Of a stretch of DNA of 64,000 nucleotides, positions 9,125 to 19,080 are shown piece by piece. Numbering within the stretch: the stretch's first letter is position 1; each line of letters starts with the position of its first letter. Origin of the DNA: Amphritea atlantica (GTDB taxonomy: Bacteria > Pseudomonadota > Gammaproteobacteria > Pseudomonadales > Balneatricaceae); NCBI RefSeq assembly GCF_900111095.1, contig NZ_FOGB01000001.1, positions 310,001 through 374,000 of the forward strand, given 5' to 3'. Position numbers and translations under genes: made by a program. The notes below the pieces were generated by a model, which ran no database searches, was not told the DNA's origin, and was given only the letters and a program-made list of their open reading frames with translations.

Positions 9125-10507
9125 ATGATGACCGAACAATATGTAACCGCTAATATTACGCCACTGGATAGTCTGGATACACTTTCACCTTTTGAAGTTG
9201 CAAAACTACAGGACCGTAACCAGGCGGGATTATATCCCCTGTTTCGACAGTGTGCGCTGGCAGTACTTAACTGCGGGAGTGAAGAGGACAGTACCAAACA
9301 GGTGCTGGAAAAACATAAGAATTTTGATATCAGAGTCAGCCAGAAACACCGCGGTGTGCAGCTGGAGCTGATCAATGCACCCGCCAGCGCGTTTGTTGAT
9401 GGGGAGATTATTCAGGGTATCCGCGAGCATCTGTTCTCTGTACTGCGGGATCTGCTTTACGTTGGCGATGAACTGGATAAGTGCTGTGATGGCCTGCAGG
9501 AGGGGGAACAGATTACCAATATGGTGTTTCATATTCTGCGTCACGCCAAAGCGATAGAGCCCCATGTGAAGCCGAATCTGGTGGTGTGCTGGGGTGGACA
9601 CTCCATTGGTCGGGAGGAATATATCTACACCAAACAGGTTGGTTATGAGCTTGGCTTGCGTGGGATGAGCGTCTGTACCGGTTGTGGACCCGGTGCGATG
9701 AAGGGGCCGATGAAAGGCGCCACCATCGCTCATGCGAAACAGCGCATCAGCGATGCCCGCTATGTGGGAATATCTGAGCCGGGCATTATTGCGGCAGAGT
9801 CCCCCAATCCCATCGTCAACGAGCTGATCATCATGCCGGACATAGAAAAACGGCTGGAAGCGTTCGTCCGGTTGGGGCATGGCATCATTGTCTTTCCCGG
9901 AGGGGCGGGCACGGCAGAAGAGATTCTCTACATGCTGGGTATCCTGCTGCATGAACGCAACAGCACCTGTCCGTTTCCGCTGATATTCACCGGCCCTGAG
10001 GGGAGTGAGGTCTATTTCGAAACGGTGGACCGCTTTATCCGGTCTACCCTGGGGGACCGGGCGGCTTCACTGTATGAAATTGTGGTGGGCGATCCCTACG
10101 AGGTGGCGGTGAAGATGAAGGCGGGGCTTGAGCGGGTGACCATCTATCGTAAAGCGACCGGCGAATCGTTCCACTTTAACTGGCAGCTGTATATCCCTTC
10201 TGAATTTCAGCAACCCTTTGAACCGACCCATGAAAATATGGCGGCGCTTAATCTCAGCCGGGACCAGCCGGATTATCTGCTGGCGGCTACCCTGCGTCAG
10301 GCACTGTCCGGTATTGTTGCGGGTAATGTAAAAGCGCCGGGTATTCGTGCTATCGAGGAGTTTGGTCCATTTGAACTCACTGGCGAACCGGAACTGGTGA
10401 ATGAGCTCGATGTGCTGCTGTCATCCTTTGTGCTGCAACGGCGTATGAAGATCGATTATGAGGAGTATGATCCCTGTTATCGTCTGGTCCAGGCGGAGAT
10501 CGCCTGA
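9125..10507 (+). CDS. ppnN: Pyrimidine/purine nucleotide 5'-monophosphate nucleosidase PpnN (YgdH)
   Basis: A 460-residue protein close in length and sequence to E. coli PpnN (454). An N-terminal PpnN-specific domain (SPFEVAKLQ ... GVQLELINAPASAFVDG) leads into a LOG/TIGR00730 Rossmann domain with NLVVCWGGHSI, CTGCGPGAMKGPMKGA and the phosphate-binding FPGGAGTAEE motif. The C-terminus has the conserved FSFNW-like block (here FHFNW) and GIVAGNVKAPGIRAIEEFGP. It cleaves nucleotide monophosphates to base and ribose-5-phosphate and is a ppGpp-responsive enzyme in E. coli. A start at 9044 would add 27 unrelated residues; 9125 matches the family. The gene ends 2 bp from the convergent putA-like gene. 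Confidence 0.93.
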   Translation: MMTEQYVTANITPLDSLDTLSPFEVAKLQDRNQAGLYPLFRQCALAVLNCGSEEDSTKQVLEKHKNFDIRVSQKHRGVQLELINAPASAFVDGEIIQGIREHLFSVLRDLLYVGDELDKCCDGLQEGEQITNMVFHILRHAKAIEPHVKPNLVVCWGGHSIGREEYIYTKQVGYELGLRGMSVCTGCGPGAMKGPMKGATIAHAKQRISDARYVGISEPGIIAAESPNPIVNELIIMPDIEKRLEAFVRLGHGIIVFPGGAGTAEEILYMLGILLHERNSTCPFPLIFTGPEGSEVYFETVDRFIRSTLGDRAASLYEIVVGDPYEVAVKMKAGLERVTIYRKATGESFHFNWQLYIPSEFQQPFEPTHENMAALNLSRDQPDYLLAATLRQALSGIVAGNVKAPGIRAIEEFGPFELTGEPELVNELDVLLSSFVLQRRMKIDYEEYDPCYRLVQAEIA

Positions 10508-10509
10508 TT

Positions 10510-13500
10510 TCAGACCCTGTAAACGTTATCGTCACTGTCGGAGGAACAGATCGTCTGCTGGGTGAAACCGAGCAGATAATCGGGGCTGCCCGCCTTCGGA
10601 CCGGTACCCGATAGCCCTCTTGATGCGAAGCGCTGCCCATGAGTATGGGCAGTGCTCTGATTGCGCCTGATAGTGATACTGGCGGGGCGCATCAGGTTAC
10701 AGATCTGATCAATAGTCTGGTTATCCTGGGACAGAATGTTCAGAGACAGACCATAACTGGTGCGGTTTATCTCTTCCAGAATGCGGGTAAGGTTGTCGCT
10801 CTGGTAACGGATGATATGCAGAATCGGGCCAAAATGTTCCTCACTCAGTTCATCAATTGAGTGCAGACGAATCAGTGTAGGCGCAACAAAATAGCCACTA
10901 TCGTGCTGTGTATCCAATTCTCCTTCATATATCAGTCGGCCATGTATCCTGCTGTGCTCTATATGCCCATGCAGGGCTTGCAGGGCATGGTTATCGATCA
11001 CCGGTCCCAGATCAGTATCCGGTTCATCCGGGTTACCAGTCTTCAGGGTCATGATCGCCCCTGTCAGCATCGATTCCAGCTGTTCTGCGGTTTCCTCTGG
11101 CAGATAGAGCACCCGTAACGCTGAACCGCGCTGTCCGGTGCCGCTATACGCCGCTTCAATGGCATCTCTGACGATCTGCTCAGGTAGGGCCGTGTAGTCG
11201 GCAATCATTACCGTTAATCCGCTGGTTTCCGTTATCAGCGGGACGGGCTGGGGTTGCTCCCGTTGTGCCAGTAGCCGGGTTATAGAGGCTGCACTCTGAT
11301 TTGATCCGGTGAAACTGATGCCGCTGAGGCGAAAGTCTTTAAGCAGTGATTCATTGATTGATTCACTGCTGCCGGGGAGCAGGGCGATAGCGTCTCTGGC
11401 AACCCCTGCATCTAATAATAACTGGGTTGCGCGATAAGCGATCAGAGGGGTGCTATTGGCGGGTTTGGCTATCACTGAATTGCCGGCCAGCAGTGCCGCA
11501 ACGACCTGACCGGTTCCGATAGCCAGGGGAAAGCTCCAGGGGCTGATACAGACAAATATTCCCCGGCCGTGATAGCGCAGTGTCTGCTTTTCTCCCGCTA
11601 TCGGTGGCAGTTGCTGTGGAGATAAACGGCTGAGGGCCTGTGCGGCGTATAAACGGCATAGTTCAACGGCTTCACGGAGCTCATCAATAGCATCGCGCAG
11701 GGGTTTACCCGTTTCACGGATGCAAAGAGCGATCAGCTCTTCACGATGCTGCTCCAGCAGGTCTGCGAAGTGGCGGATAATCGTTACCCGCTCGGATAGC
11801 GAGACCCTGTTCCAGCCAGTAAAGCCTGCTCTGGTGACTGCGTAGGCTTCGCGGACATCATCCGGGGTACTGGGAAACAGCTCTCCGGTTTGCCAGCTCA
11901 GATTAAAGGGGGAAAACCGGGCCTCCGGTGGCTGGGATCTGACTGGCTCGCCATTTATCAGCGGTGCAGCCAGCCATTGCTGGTCACGAAATGCATCGAC
12001 CTTTTTCAGTAGTTGTTGGCGCTGGGATTGCGTGTCGATCATCACAGCGGCTGCGCTTATTTCGGCAGAAACGTCAGCTTCCGCACTTTCATTGACCGAT
12101 AAACTTGTCGGAGCAACGGAGAGGTTGTTATGTAGCAGGCGATACAGATGTGGGGGCAGTTGCGCCTGAGAGCCAATGATTATGCAAACTCTTTGTGTCA
12201 CCGCACTATTGGCGTTTTGCCGCTGGGTAAGCAGGGTTTCGCCAAGCCCCGGTTGTTGTTGCAGCTCAATGGGTTTAGTGCTTTGCTCGGCCAACGTTAC
12301 TATCTGACCAAGGGTGTTGCTGTTGTGGCTGGCAAACTGTGGAGTAAGTCGGGGGCACTGATCCTGTAACAGATAGGCGGCGCATATCAGATAAGAGAGA
12401 TCGGTTATTTCGGTACGGGTATAAACCGGATAATCCGCCAGCCCCTGCTGCCGCGCACGGGTTATCTCTGTGTCCAGATAACCACCTTTAACCAGCCTCA
12501 CCGGAATATCTGTCTGTAGCTCCTGGGCAAGAAAGTTTAACCAGCCAAGGATCGGCAGGGCTCGTTTAGAGTAGGCCTGCACAGTCACCCCCAGTCCGCC
12601 CCAGCCGCAGCAAAGATCACTGCGTAGCAGGTTTTCAAAAACCTTCAGTGTCAGATCCACGTGGCAGGATTCCTCGGCTTCAAGAGTAATCGTGATATTT
12701 TCAGTGCGGGCGAGAATCAGCAGATGCAACAGCCTTTGCGTTACCTCTTCAATCACTGCAGGTGCTTTGAGGAGGGCGAAACGGGGGGTTAGTGCAGACA
12801 GTTTGACGGAAAGGGAGGGGGTAGCGCGGCAGTGGGGCTTCTGTGCTGATATCGCTTTGATCGCGTCCAGATATCGGTTCAGAGCGATTCTGGCTGCCTC
12901 TGCCGTGACCACCCCTTCAGTCAGCAGATGAAGACTGTAGGCGTAGTTTTCCGGAATCTCGCTAATCTGCGGGATACTGTCGCTGAAGATGATTCTCTGT
13001 CTCAGACGCGTGACGGTATCGCTGAGGGTGGTGCGGATAAAAGGATAATCGAACCGTTCAGCCAGTTGACTGAATATGTTGTGGGCCTGGATGGACACAG
13101 TGATTCTCTGCTGTCGGATAGCTTGCTTCCAGGTATGTGTCTGTTGTATTGCTGTGGAGTTTCGTTCAAAGAAAGGTTGCCCGTTAGCCGGGGTCAGCTT
13201 CTCCTCTATAAATCGCGTAATACTGTTTTGATCCGGCAGGTAAAGCAGTCTTTCGGCCAGAGAGGTCAGCGCGATCTGCTCATCACCGGTTAGTTTGTCA
13301 GCATCTTTCAGTTCAATGGGGCAGCACAGGGCTCCCTGCTGTATATCGTCAGTGACAAGCGCTCTGAGAGGGGGAAGCTGTAACTGCGCTGTCAGTTCTG
13401 TGAGCTGAGACTCCATCGTCGCTTCATCTGCACAGTAGTACGCCGGGATATTGTTCCACAGCTGCGCTGCGTTCCATTTAACCTGCTGATCTGTGAAATA

Positions 13501-13518
13501 TAACGTGAGAGGAAACAT
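10510..13518 (-). CDS. PutA-like protein with degenerate PRODH and P5C dehydrogenase active sites
   Basis: The 1002 residues match the short PutA class, without an N-terminal ribbon-helix-helix. The proline dehydrogenase barrel spans about 140-470 and the aldehyde dehydrogenase about 520-1000. The scaffold is clear (SVKLSAL, VQAYSKR, RLVKGGY, YPVYTR, AKPA, GLSGTGPKAG), but catalytic positions have changed. In the dehydrogenase half the nucleophilic Cys is Gly798 (GQRGSALR), the oxyanion Asn is Ser662 (PWSFP) and the usual FGG is FAS. In the barrel, by alignment to E. coli PutA recalled from memory, Asp370 is Glu280, Tyr540 is Cys445 and Arg556 is Leu461, while Lys329, Tyr437 and Arg555 are kept. 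Normal proline-to-glutamate oxidation is therefore unlikely, at least at the second step. The intact frame argues against random decay. Confidence 0.85.
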   Translation of the reverse strand: MFPLTLYFTDQQVKWNAAQLWNNIPAYYCADEATMESQLTELTAQLQLPPLRALVTDDIQQGALCCPIELKDADKLTGDEQIALTSLAERLLYLPDQNSITRFIEEKLTPANGQPFFERNSTAIQQTHTWKQAIRQQRITVSIQAHNIFSQLAERFDYPFIRTTLSDTVTRLRQRIIFSDSIPQISEIPENYAYSLHLLTEGVVTAEAARIALNRYLDAIKAISAQKPHCRATPSLSVKLSALTPRFALLKAPAVIEEVTQRLLHLLILARTENITITLEAEESCHVDLTLKVFENLLRSDLCCGWGGLGVTVQAYSKRALPILGWLNFLAQELQTDIPVRLVKGGYLDTEITRARQQGLADYPVYTRTEITDLSYLICAAYLLQDQCPRLTPQFASHNSNTLGQIVTLAEQSTKPIELQQQPGLGETLLTQRQNANSAVTQRVCIIIGSQAQLPPHLYRLLHNNLSVAPTSLSVNESAEADVSAEISAAAVMIDTQSQRQQLLKKVDAFRDQQWLAAPLINGEPVRSQPPEARFSPFNLSWQTGELFPSTPDDVREAYAVTRAGFTGWNRVSLSERVTIIRHFADLLEQHREELIALCIRETGKPLRDAIDELREAVELCRLYAAQALSRLSPQQLPPIAGEKQTLRYHGRGIFVCISPWSFPLAIGTGQVVAALLAGNSVIAKPANSTPLIAYRATQLLLDAGVARDAIALLPGSSESINESLLKDFRLSGISFTGSNQSAASITRLLAQREQPQPVPLITETSGLTVMIADYTALPEQIVRDAIEAAYSGTGQRGSALRVLYLPEETAEQLESMLTGAIMTLKTGNPDEPDTDLGPVIDNHALQALHGHIEHSRIHGRLIYEGELDTQHDSGYFVAPTLIRLHSIDELSEEHFGPILHIIRYQSDNLTRILEEINRTSYGLSLNILSQDNQTIDQICNLMRPASITIRRNQSTAHTHGQRFASRGLSGTGPKAGSPDYLLGFTQQTICSSDSDDNVYRV

Positions 13519-13635
13519 AGGGAGCCTGTTGTCAGTGAATTAATTGAATGTCAGACAGAGCATAGCTTACCCGTATGTGATCCGTATCAGGTAGCCTGAA
13601 AATGGTGCGTGTATCGTTGCGCGTGGTCAATAGAA

Positions 13636-13663
13636 AAGCCCGCTGTTATGACGCAGCGGGCTT
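13636..13663 (-). terminator. Intrinsic terminator after the thiolase gene
   Basis: Inverted repeat AAGCCCGCTG / CAGCGGGCTT with an 8-nt loop. On the minus strand it runs into TTTTC, 28 nt after the thiolase stop and before the putA-like gene starts further downstream on the same strand. Confidence 0.8.
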
Positions 13664-13690
13664 GGGTTAAAACAATGATGCGGGGGCGTT

Positions 13691-14875
13691 TCAGATTTTC
13701 TCAAACAGAGCAGCAATACCCTGGCCACCGCCGATACACATAGTCACGACCGCATAGCGACCACCACTGCGTTGCAGCTCATACAGCGCTTTTACGGTGA
13801 TAATCGCACCGGTTGCTCCAATCGGGTGACCCAGCGAGATGCCGCTACCGTTGATGTTAACCTTCTCCAGCGGTAGTTCCAGATCACGACAAACCGCGAG
13901 TGCCTGAGCAGCAAAGGCTTCATTGACTTCCCAGACATCAATATCGCCAGTAGCCAGTTGATTGTCAGCCAGTAGTTTACGTACCGCTGGAACCGGCCCA
14001 ATACCCATATATTTAGGTTCAACCCCGGCAAAACTGTATCCGACCAGCCGGGCCATCGGTTGTAAACCTTTCGCCTGAGCGGTTTCGGCGGCCATCAGTG
14101 TTACTGCTGCTGCTGCATCATTGAGGCCTGAGGCGTTACCGGCGGTGACACTGCCATCCTTTTTAAACGCCGGACGCAGTTTAGCCATATCATCGATAGT
14201 GCAGCCATAGCGCAGGTGTTCATCGGTATCAAACAGGGTAACGCCTTTGCGCGATTTCAGCTCAACAGGCACAATTTGCTCTTTAAACCGGCCCTCGGTG
14301 ATGGCCCGTTCAGCATTGTTGTGGCTCATTACAGCCAGAGCATCCTGATCTTCACGGCTGATCTGCCACTTTTCAGCGATATTTTCCGCGGTAATACCCA
14401 TGTGGGTATTATCAAACGGGCAGGTCAGCGCGCCTACCATTGCATCAACAATGGCGGCATCACCCATCCGCTGGCCAAAGCGGGCGGTTGGCATCCAGTA
14501 CTGGGATTGACTCATCACCTCGGCGCCCCCGGCCACAGCCGCATCGCATACGCCCAGCTCAATCTGCTGTGTTGCGGAGATGATCGCCTGCAGGCCACTG
14601 CCACACAAACGGTTCATGGTGACCGCAGGGGTTTCAACCGGCAGGCCACCGTTAACGGCGGCAACCCGGCCCAGATACATATCCCGTCGTTCGGTATGAA
14701 TCACGTTACCAAAGACGCTGTGGCCGAAATCTTCAGGTGCGGCACCGGAACGGGCGACCGCTTCACTGACGCAAGTGCTGGCCAGGTCGCAGGGCGTCTG
14801 TGATTTCAGGCTGCCACCAAAACCGCCAATCGCTGTCCGGACTCCGCTCAGTACGACTACTTCTCTCTTGCTCAT
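13691..14875 (-). CDS. Acetyl-CoA C-acyltransferase (thiolase, BktB/PhaA-like)
   Basis: A 394-residue thiolase with the acyl-enzyme cysteine in [11 protein letters not shown] (near residue 89), the histidine motif [15 protein letters not shown] and the second cysteine in CIGGGQG near the C-terminus. It condenses or cleaves acyl-CoA units. The length and N-terminus ([22 protein letters not shown]) favour the biosynthetic or beta-ketothiolase subfamily used in polyhydroxyalkanoate and short-chain metabolism. No phaB, phaC or fatty-acid gene lies beside it, so the pathway cannot be fixed from context. It is transcribed alone between the divergent AEC carrier and its terminator. Confidence 0.88.
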   Translation of the reverse strand: MSKREVVVLSGVRTAIGGFGGSLKSQTPCDLASTCVSEAVARSGAAPEDFGHSVFGNVIHTERRDMYLGRVAAVNGGLPVETPAVTMNRLCGSGLQAIISATQQIELGVCDAAVAGGAEVMSQSQYWMPTARFGQRMGDAAIVDAMVGALTCPFDNTHMGITAENIAEKWQISREDQDALAVMSHNNAERAITEGRFKEQIVPVELKSRKGVTLFDTDEHLRYGCTIDDMAKLRPAFKKDGSVTAGNASGLNDAAAAVTLMAAETAQAKGLQPMARLVGYSFAGVEPKYMGIGPVPAVRKLLADNQLATGDIDVWEVNEAFAAQALAVCRDLELPLEKVNINGSGISLGHPIGATGAIITVKALYELQRSGGRYAVVTMCIGGGQGIAALFEKI

Positions 14876-15035
14876 AGTTGGATCCTGTATATTAGCTGTA
14901 TGTAATTATTGTTATAGTTTGCAATGTAGTGCAGTCAGGGGGATAACATATCACCGGTCAGCACTAAAGGCTCTAGCCAATTAGTGAAACATTAATAACA
15001 ATTTCGCTCGGCCATCTATTTTCTGAGAACAACTG

Positions 15036-15977
15036 ATGCATTTGCTGTTTGATATCGTCATTCCTGTTTTTATCCTCATGGTGTTGGGCTGGGTTTCCCG
15101 GCGGTCCGGTTTACTGGAGGAGTCCAGCGCCGCAGCGTTGAACCGCTTTGTCTATTTCATTGCAGTGCCCGCTCTGATGTTTACCTCGACCGCTTCTGTT
15201 GATATAGCCTCGGTATTGCAGTGGAACTTCATCGCCGTGTATCTGGGGGGATCTGTGATCGCGGTTGGAGTTGCGTTTTTGGGCTGGAAAAAGATGCAGC
15301 TGTCGTCTCCTCTCGACTGGACTGTGGTTGCGCTGAACTCTGCCTGGGCCAACACCGTTTATATGGGTGTGCCGATCTTCTATTTTATCTTTGGTGAGCA
15401 GGGCACTTTACCAGTCATCATCGCAACACTGTCCAGTAATCTTATTTTTATACTGGTGCTGGCGGTGATGTCCGAGTTGCAGAACAGTGGGGGCGGTGTG
15501 CTGGGGAAACTGAAAACGTTGTTGTTACAGGGGCTGCTTAAAAACCCGGTTATGATGGCGCCGTTGTTGGGAATGCTGGTATCGGTGAGCGGCATAACAC
15601 TACCGCCAATGGTGTTAACACCGATGCAGATGCTGGCTCCGTCTGCAGCCCCGGTGGCACTTTTTGCATTGGGGATATCCCTCAGCGGTCTGAAGGTCAG
15701 GGGCGGGCGTTTTGAATTAACCTGGCTGACAGTGGTCAAGCTGATAATACACCCTCTGGCAACCTTTGGTCTGGCGCTTCTGTTTGGTTTAGATCCTTTC
15801 TGGGGGGCTAGCGCGGTAGTGCTTGCCGGTCTGCCAACCGGGGCGATGGTGTTTGTGCTGGCGCAACAATACAACACCCGGATAATACTGTCCTCGGCAA
15901 CGATTATGGTGACCACCCTGGTGTCATTGATTACCCTGGCTGTATTGCTGCCGTTGATGAAACAATGGGGTGGCTAG
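15036..15977 (+). CDS. AEC-family (auxin efflux carrier-like) transporter
   Basis: A 313-residue integral membrane protein with about ten hydrophobic helices in two inverted five-helix halves, as in the AEC/bile-acid-transporter fold. Family features include the [12 protein letters not shown] segment in helix 2, [13 protein letters not shown] at the first crossover and [20 protein letters not shown] at the second. Bacterial AEC proteins move small organic anions such as malate or malonate, but the substrate here is unknown. It is followed 34 nt later by the AIM24-family gene and may be co-transcribed with it. Confidence 0.87.
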   Translation: MHLLFDIVIPVFILMVLGWVSRRSGLLEESSAAALNRFVYFIAVPALMFTSTASVDIASVLQWNFIAVYLGGSVIAVGVAFLGWKKMQLSSPLDWTVVALNSAWANTVYMGVPIFYFIFGEQGTLPVIIATLSSNLIFILVLAVMSELQNSGGGVLGKLKTLLLQGLLKNPVMMAPLLGMLVSVSGITLPPMVLTPMQMLAPSAAPVALFALGISLSGLKVRGGRFELTWLTVVKLIIHPLATFGLALLFGLDPFWGASAVVLAGLPTGAMVFVLAQQYNTRIILSSATIMVTTLVSLITLAVLLPLMKQWGG

Positions 15978-16011
15978 TAGCCCGTTAAAGAAAGCTGTTA
16001 TGGAGAGCGAT

Positions 16012-16761
16012 ATGAAGTGTCATAAAGTGGATTATGAAATTATAGGCAATTCAATGCCGATGCTGGAGGTGGAGCTGGATCCGGGCGAGACGGTGATCGC
16101 AGAAGCCGGCTCCATGAATTATATGGAGGGGGATATCAGCTTTGAAACAAAGATGGGGGACGGCGCCGATCCTGAGGAAGGGGTGTTCTCAAAGCTATTC
16201 TCTGTCGGGAAACGGATGATCACTGGTGAATCTCTGTTTATGACCCACTTCTCAAACACAGGAGGTCAGAAACGCAAGGTTGCTTTTGCCGCACCCTATC
16301 CGGGGATGGTTGTTCCGGTGGATATGTCTCAGACCGGAGAGCGACTGTACTGCCAGAAAGATGCGTTTCTCTGTGCGGCTTTAGGAACCCGTTTATCAGT
16401 GGCGTTTTCCCGCCGGCTTGGGGCTGGTTTTTTTGGTGGTGAAGGCTTTATTTTGCAGAAGCTGGAGGGGGATGGAATGGCCTTTATTCAGGCCGGTGGT
16501 TCAGTGGTGAGAAAAGAGCTGAACAATGAAACCCTGCGGGTTGATACCGGTTGTCTGGTTGGCTTCAGTGAGGGGATCGATTATGACATTGAGATGGTTA
16601 AGGGGTTAAAGTCGATGTTCCTGGGGGGAGAGGGTCTGTGGCTGGCGACACTCTCCGGGACTGGCAGTGTCTGGGTTCAGAGTCTGCCGTTTTCCCGCCT
16701 TGCAGACCGCATTATCGCTGCAGCCCCTGCTATCGGGGGGGATGACAAGGGGGAGCGCTAG
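16012..16761 (+). CDS. TIGR00266/AIM24 family protein
   Basis: A 249-residue protein made largely of beta strands with the family opening [19 protein letters not shown], an [11 protein letters not shown] block and glycine-rich turns ([20 protein letters not shown]). The family forms trimeric beta-prism proteins. Its yeast mitochondrial member AIM24 is linked to inner-membrane organisation, and the bacterial role is not established. Three in-frame ATGs lie near the 5' end. The one at 16012 has GGAG (16002-16005) at the right distance, so it is chosen over 16000. It lies downstream of and co-oriented with the AEC carrier. Confidence 0.85.
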   Translation: MKCHKVDYEIIGNSMPMLEVELDPGETVIAEAGSMNYMEGDISFETKMGDGADPEEGVFSKLFSVGKRMITGESLFMTHFSNTGGQKRKVAFAAPYPGMVVPVDMSQTGERLYCQKDAFLCAALGTRLSVAFSRRLGAGFFGGEGFILQKLEGDGMAFIQAGGSVVRKELNNETLRVDTGCLVGFSEGIDYDIEMVKGLKSMFLGGEGLWLATLSGTGSVWVQSLPFSRLADRIIAAAPAIGGDDKGER

Positions 16762-16889
16762 CCGCAGTGTGAGCCGTGTCAGCTAAATGTCATAAAGTGG
16801 TGTATTTTTGATGTCGTTTTTATGACTTTTAGCACCAATAAAGGTATATTTCACCGATATTTTTTATTGTAAATATTGGTTTGCCGGTC

Positions 16890-17849
16890 ATGTTGCGTAA
16901 AAAGCTGGTTATTACATTAACAACTGCACGGGGATCGCGGCAGTATACTCTGGGCCAGTTGGCCAGGTATCTGCTTGCGCTGTTTCTGGTGATGTCGGTT
17001 TGTAGCTTTTTTGTCTCCAACCTGCTGCTGGTCAAAACCTCGGATGAACTGGACGATCTGGAGCAGGGGATTAATTCCCTGGCGAGCCAGTACGAGATGA
17101 CTCTGGGGGCTCAGGAACTGCAAAAAGGCCAGCTCGATCAGCTCTCCACTACCCTGCAGGAGCTGAAGGTTGAGCGCGATCACTTACAGGAAGAGAACCT
17201 GCGTATCGGTGAGCTGAATGAAACCCTGGATGCCAGTCTCTATGGGCTGGAAGATCTGTTGGGTTTACCCCCCTCTGAAGAGATGACCTCTGACCGGGCC
17301 GATGCCCTGACTGTGATGACCAACCAGCGGCTGTTTTTTCTCAGCGTGCTGCCAAATGGTGAGCCGACGCAGGGAATCCGGATCACTGATGGCTTTGGTA
17401 TGCGTATGCATCCCATCCACAAGAAACGGATTATGCACAACGGTATAGATTTTAAAGCCGATATCGGTACACCCGTTTATGCCACAGCCGATGGGGCGGT
17501 GGAGTATGCCGGGTTACATAAGCAGAGTGGTTTTGGCAAACTGATTATTCTGCAGCATGCGCTGGGGTTTAAAACGTATTATGCTCATCTGAGTGATGTC
17601 AAAGTTAAAAGCGGGACTTTTGTCAGCAAAGGGCAACTGATCGGTCTGACGGGGAATTCTGGTATCTCTACCGGCCCTCATCTGCATTATGAAGTTCGCT
17701 ATCTGTTCCGACCCGTCGATCCGGCGCCATTTGTGGCCTGGAATATAAGCAATTTCGAATCACTGTTTTCAGAAGTAAAAGGTGTAAAATGGGCTTCTTT
17801 ACGAAAAATGTACCCGCTAAATCAGGCGTTGCAAACGGCTCAGCAATAA
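16890..17849 (+). CDS. M23 (LytM) family peptidoglycan endopeptidase, membrane-anchored
   Basis: A 319-residue protein with a short cytoplasmic basic N-terminus, one transmembrane helix (about 27-49), a coiled coil (about 55-115, rich in L, E and Q) and a C-terminal LytM/M23 domain. The zinc site is intact: MHNGIDF supplies the first His and Asp, and GPHLHYEV the HxH pair. Such enzymes cut peptide cross-links of peptidoglycan in the periplasm. The bactofilin gene begins inside its last 61 bp, a pairing known from cell-shape systems where bactofilin scaffolds localise an M23 enzyme. A TTG at 16881 is an alternative start; 16890 (ATG) is preferred. Confidence 0.9.
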   Translation: MLRKKLVITLTTARGSRQYTLGQLARYLLALFLVMSVCSFFVSNLLLVKTSDELDDLEQGINSLASQYEMTLGAQELQKGQLDQLSTTLQELKVERDHLQEENLRIGELNETLDASLYGLEDLLGLPPSEEMTSDRADALTVMTNQRLFFLSVLPNGEPTQGIRITDGFGMRMHPIHKKRIMHNGIDFKADIGTPVYATADGAVEYAGLHKQSGFGKLIILQHALGFKTYYAHLSDVKVKSGTFVSKGQLIGLTGNSGISTGPHLHYEVRYLFRPVDPAPFVAWNISNFESLFSEVKGVKWASLRKMYPLNQALQTAQQ

Positions 17850-18250
17850 CTATCATAGCTGAAGGTAATAAGTTCAGTGGCGATATGAGTATTATCGGCC
17901 GGATGCATATAGACGGTACATTTGAAGGTAATATCTCCTCCCTGGATAATATCTCAATCGGTAAAAGTGGCCATGTACACGGCGTGGTAAAAGCCAATCA
18001 TATTACGGTGTGTGGCCTGCTTGAGGGGGAAGTTGTCTGTGATGAACTGGAGATTGACCGCGGCGGCAAAGTTGTTGCTACGGTTATCAGTAAAGTAATG
18101 GCGATTCACCCGGAAGGCAATTTTATCGGTGAGCGACGTATGAAAGAGGTGGGTGTGTTAGAGCACACACCGCCGGTTGAGTCCGGTGTTGATGCAATTG
18201 ATTCCCTGCCGGATAAAGTAACGATCAAAGCGGATAAGGAATCTGCCTGA
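17789..18250 (+). CDS. Bactofilin (polymer-forming cytoskeletal protein)
   Basis: A 153-residue protein. A short flexible N-terminus precedes the bactofilin right-handed beta-helix (about residues 20-115), shown by regular glycine- and valine-spaced repeats (GRMHIDGTFEGNIS, ISIGKSGHVHGVVKA, CGLLEGEVVCDE), and a polar acidic tail. Bactofilins polymerise without nucleotide and organise cell-wall enzymes. The frame overlaps the upstream M23 gene by 61 bp in another frame. This indicates translational coupling and supports a joint role in cell-shape or local wall remodelling. Confidence 0.92.
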   Translation: MGFFTKNVPAKSGVANGSAITIIAEGNKFSGDMSIIGRMHIDGTFEGNISSLDNISIGKSGHVHGVVKANHITVCGLLEGEVVCDELEIDRGGKVVATVISKVMAIHPEGNFIGERRMKEVGVLEHTPPVESGVDAIDSLPDKVTIKADKESA

Positions 18251-18253
18251 ACG

Positions 18254-19048
18254 ATGTGTGAGCTGCTTGGCATGAGTGCCAATGTTCCAACCGATATCTG
18301 CTTCAGTTTCAGTGGACTGATGCAGCGTGGTGGGGAAACCGGCCCCCATAAGGATGGCTGGGGGATCGCTTTTTATGTGGGTAAGGGGTTGCAGACGTTT
18401 CATGATCCGGCTCCCAGTTGCCAGTCTGAAATAGCGAACCTGATTAAAAACCACCCTATCAAGAGTAAGACCGTCATCAGTCATATCCGTCAGGCGAATG
18501 TCGGTAGTATCTGTCTGGAAAATACTCACCCCTTTACCCGGGAACTCTGGGGTTATTCCTGGACCTTTGCTCACAATGGCCAACTGGACCCGAAACTGTT
18601 TGACCTGCCGCTGCATTACTATCACCCTGTTGGTACGACCGATAGTGAATATGCTTTCTGCTGGCTGCTGGGACAGGTAAGAGAGCGGTTTCCTCAGCGG
18701 CCGAAGAATTTCTCCGAGGTGATTGAGCTGATACATTGCTGCTGTGACCAGTTACGGGAGCTCGGCGTGTTCAATATGCTGATGACCGAGTCTGAGTATC
18801 TGCTGGCATACTGCTCAACTAAACTCTCCTGGATCACCCGGCGGGCCCCCTTTGGCAGGGCGCGCCTGACCGACGAAGAACTGACGGTCGATTTCTGCAA
18901 AGAAACGACCCCTAACGATATAGTAACAGTGGTTACCACCGAACCGCTGACCAATAATGAACATTGGCGTAAGCTGCAGACAGGCGAGATGATTGTTTTT
19001 CGCGAAGGTGTACAGCAACCTCTGAGTCGTTGTTTTGGTCACGCCTGA
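18254..19048 (+). CDS. yafJ: Class II glutamine amidotransferase YafJ
   Basis: A 264-residue protein almost collinear with E. coli YafJ (255). It begins with MCELLGMSANVPTDICFSF, giving the N-terminal nucleophile Cys2 of an Ntn-hydrolase once Met is removed. Further conserved blocks are GPHKDGWGI, SHIRQAN, ENTHPFTRELWG and the FAHNGQL loop. The fold hydrolyses glutamine to supply ammonia, but no synthetase domain is attached and the physiological acceptor is unknown. It starts 3 nt after the bactofilin stop, so the M23, bactofilin and yafJ genes probably form one operon, with hrpA following after 32 nt. Confidence 0.92.
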   Translation: MCELLGMSANVPTDICFSFSGLMQRGGETGPHKDGWGIAFYVGKGLQTFHDPAPSCQSEIANLIKNHPIKSKTVISHIRQANVGSICLENTHPFTRELWGYSWTFAHNGQLDPKLFDLPLHYYHPVGTTDSEYAFCWLLGQVRERFPQRPKNFSEVIELIHCCCDQLRELGVFNMLMTESEYLLAYCSTKLSWITRRAPFGRARLTDEELTVDFCKETTPNDIVTVVTTEPLTNNEHWRKLQTGEMIVFREGVQQPLSRCFGHA

Positions 19049-19080
19049 TCTAAACCATTTTTTTAACTGATAACTTCATT

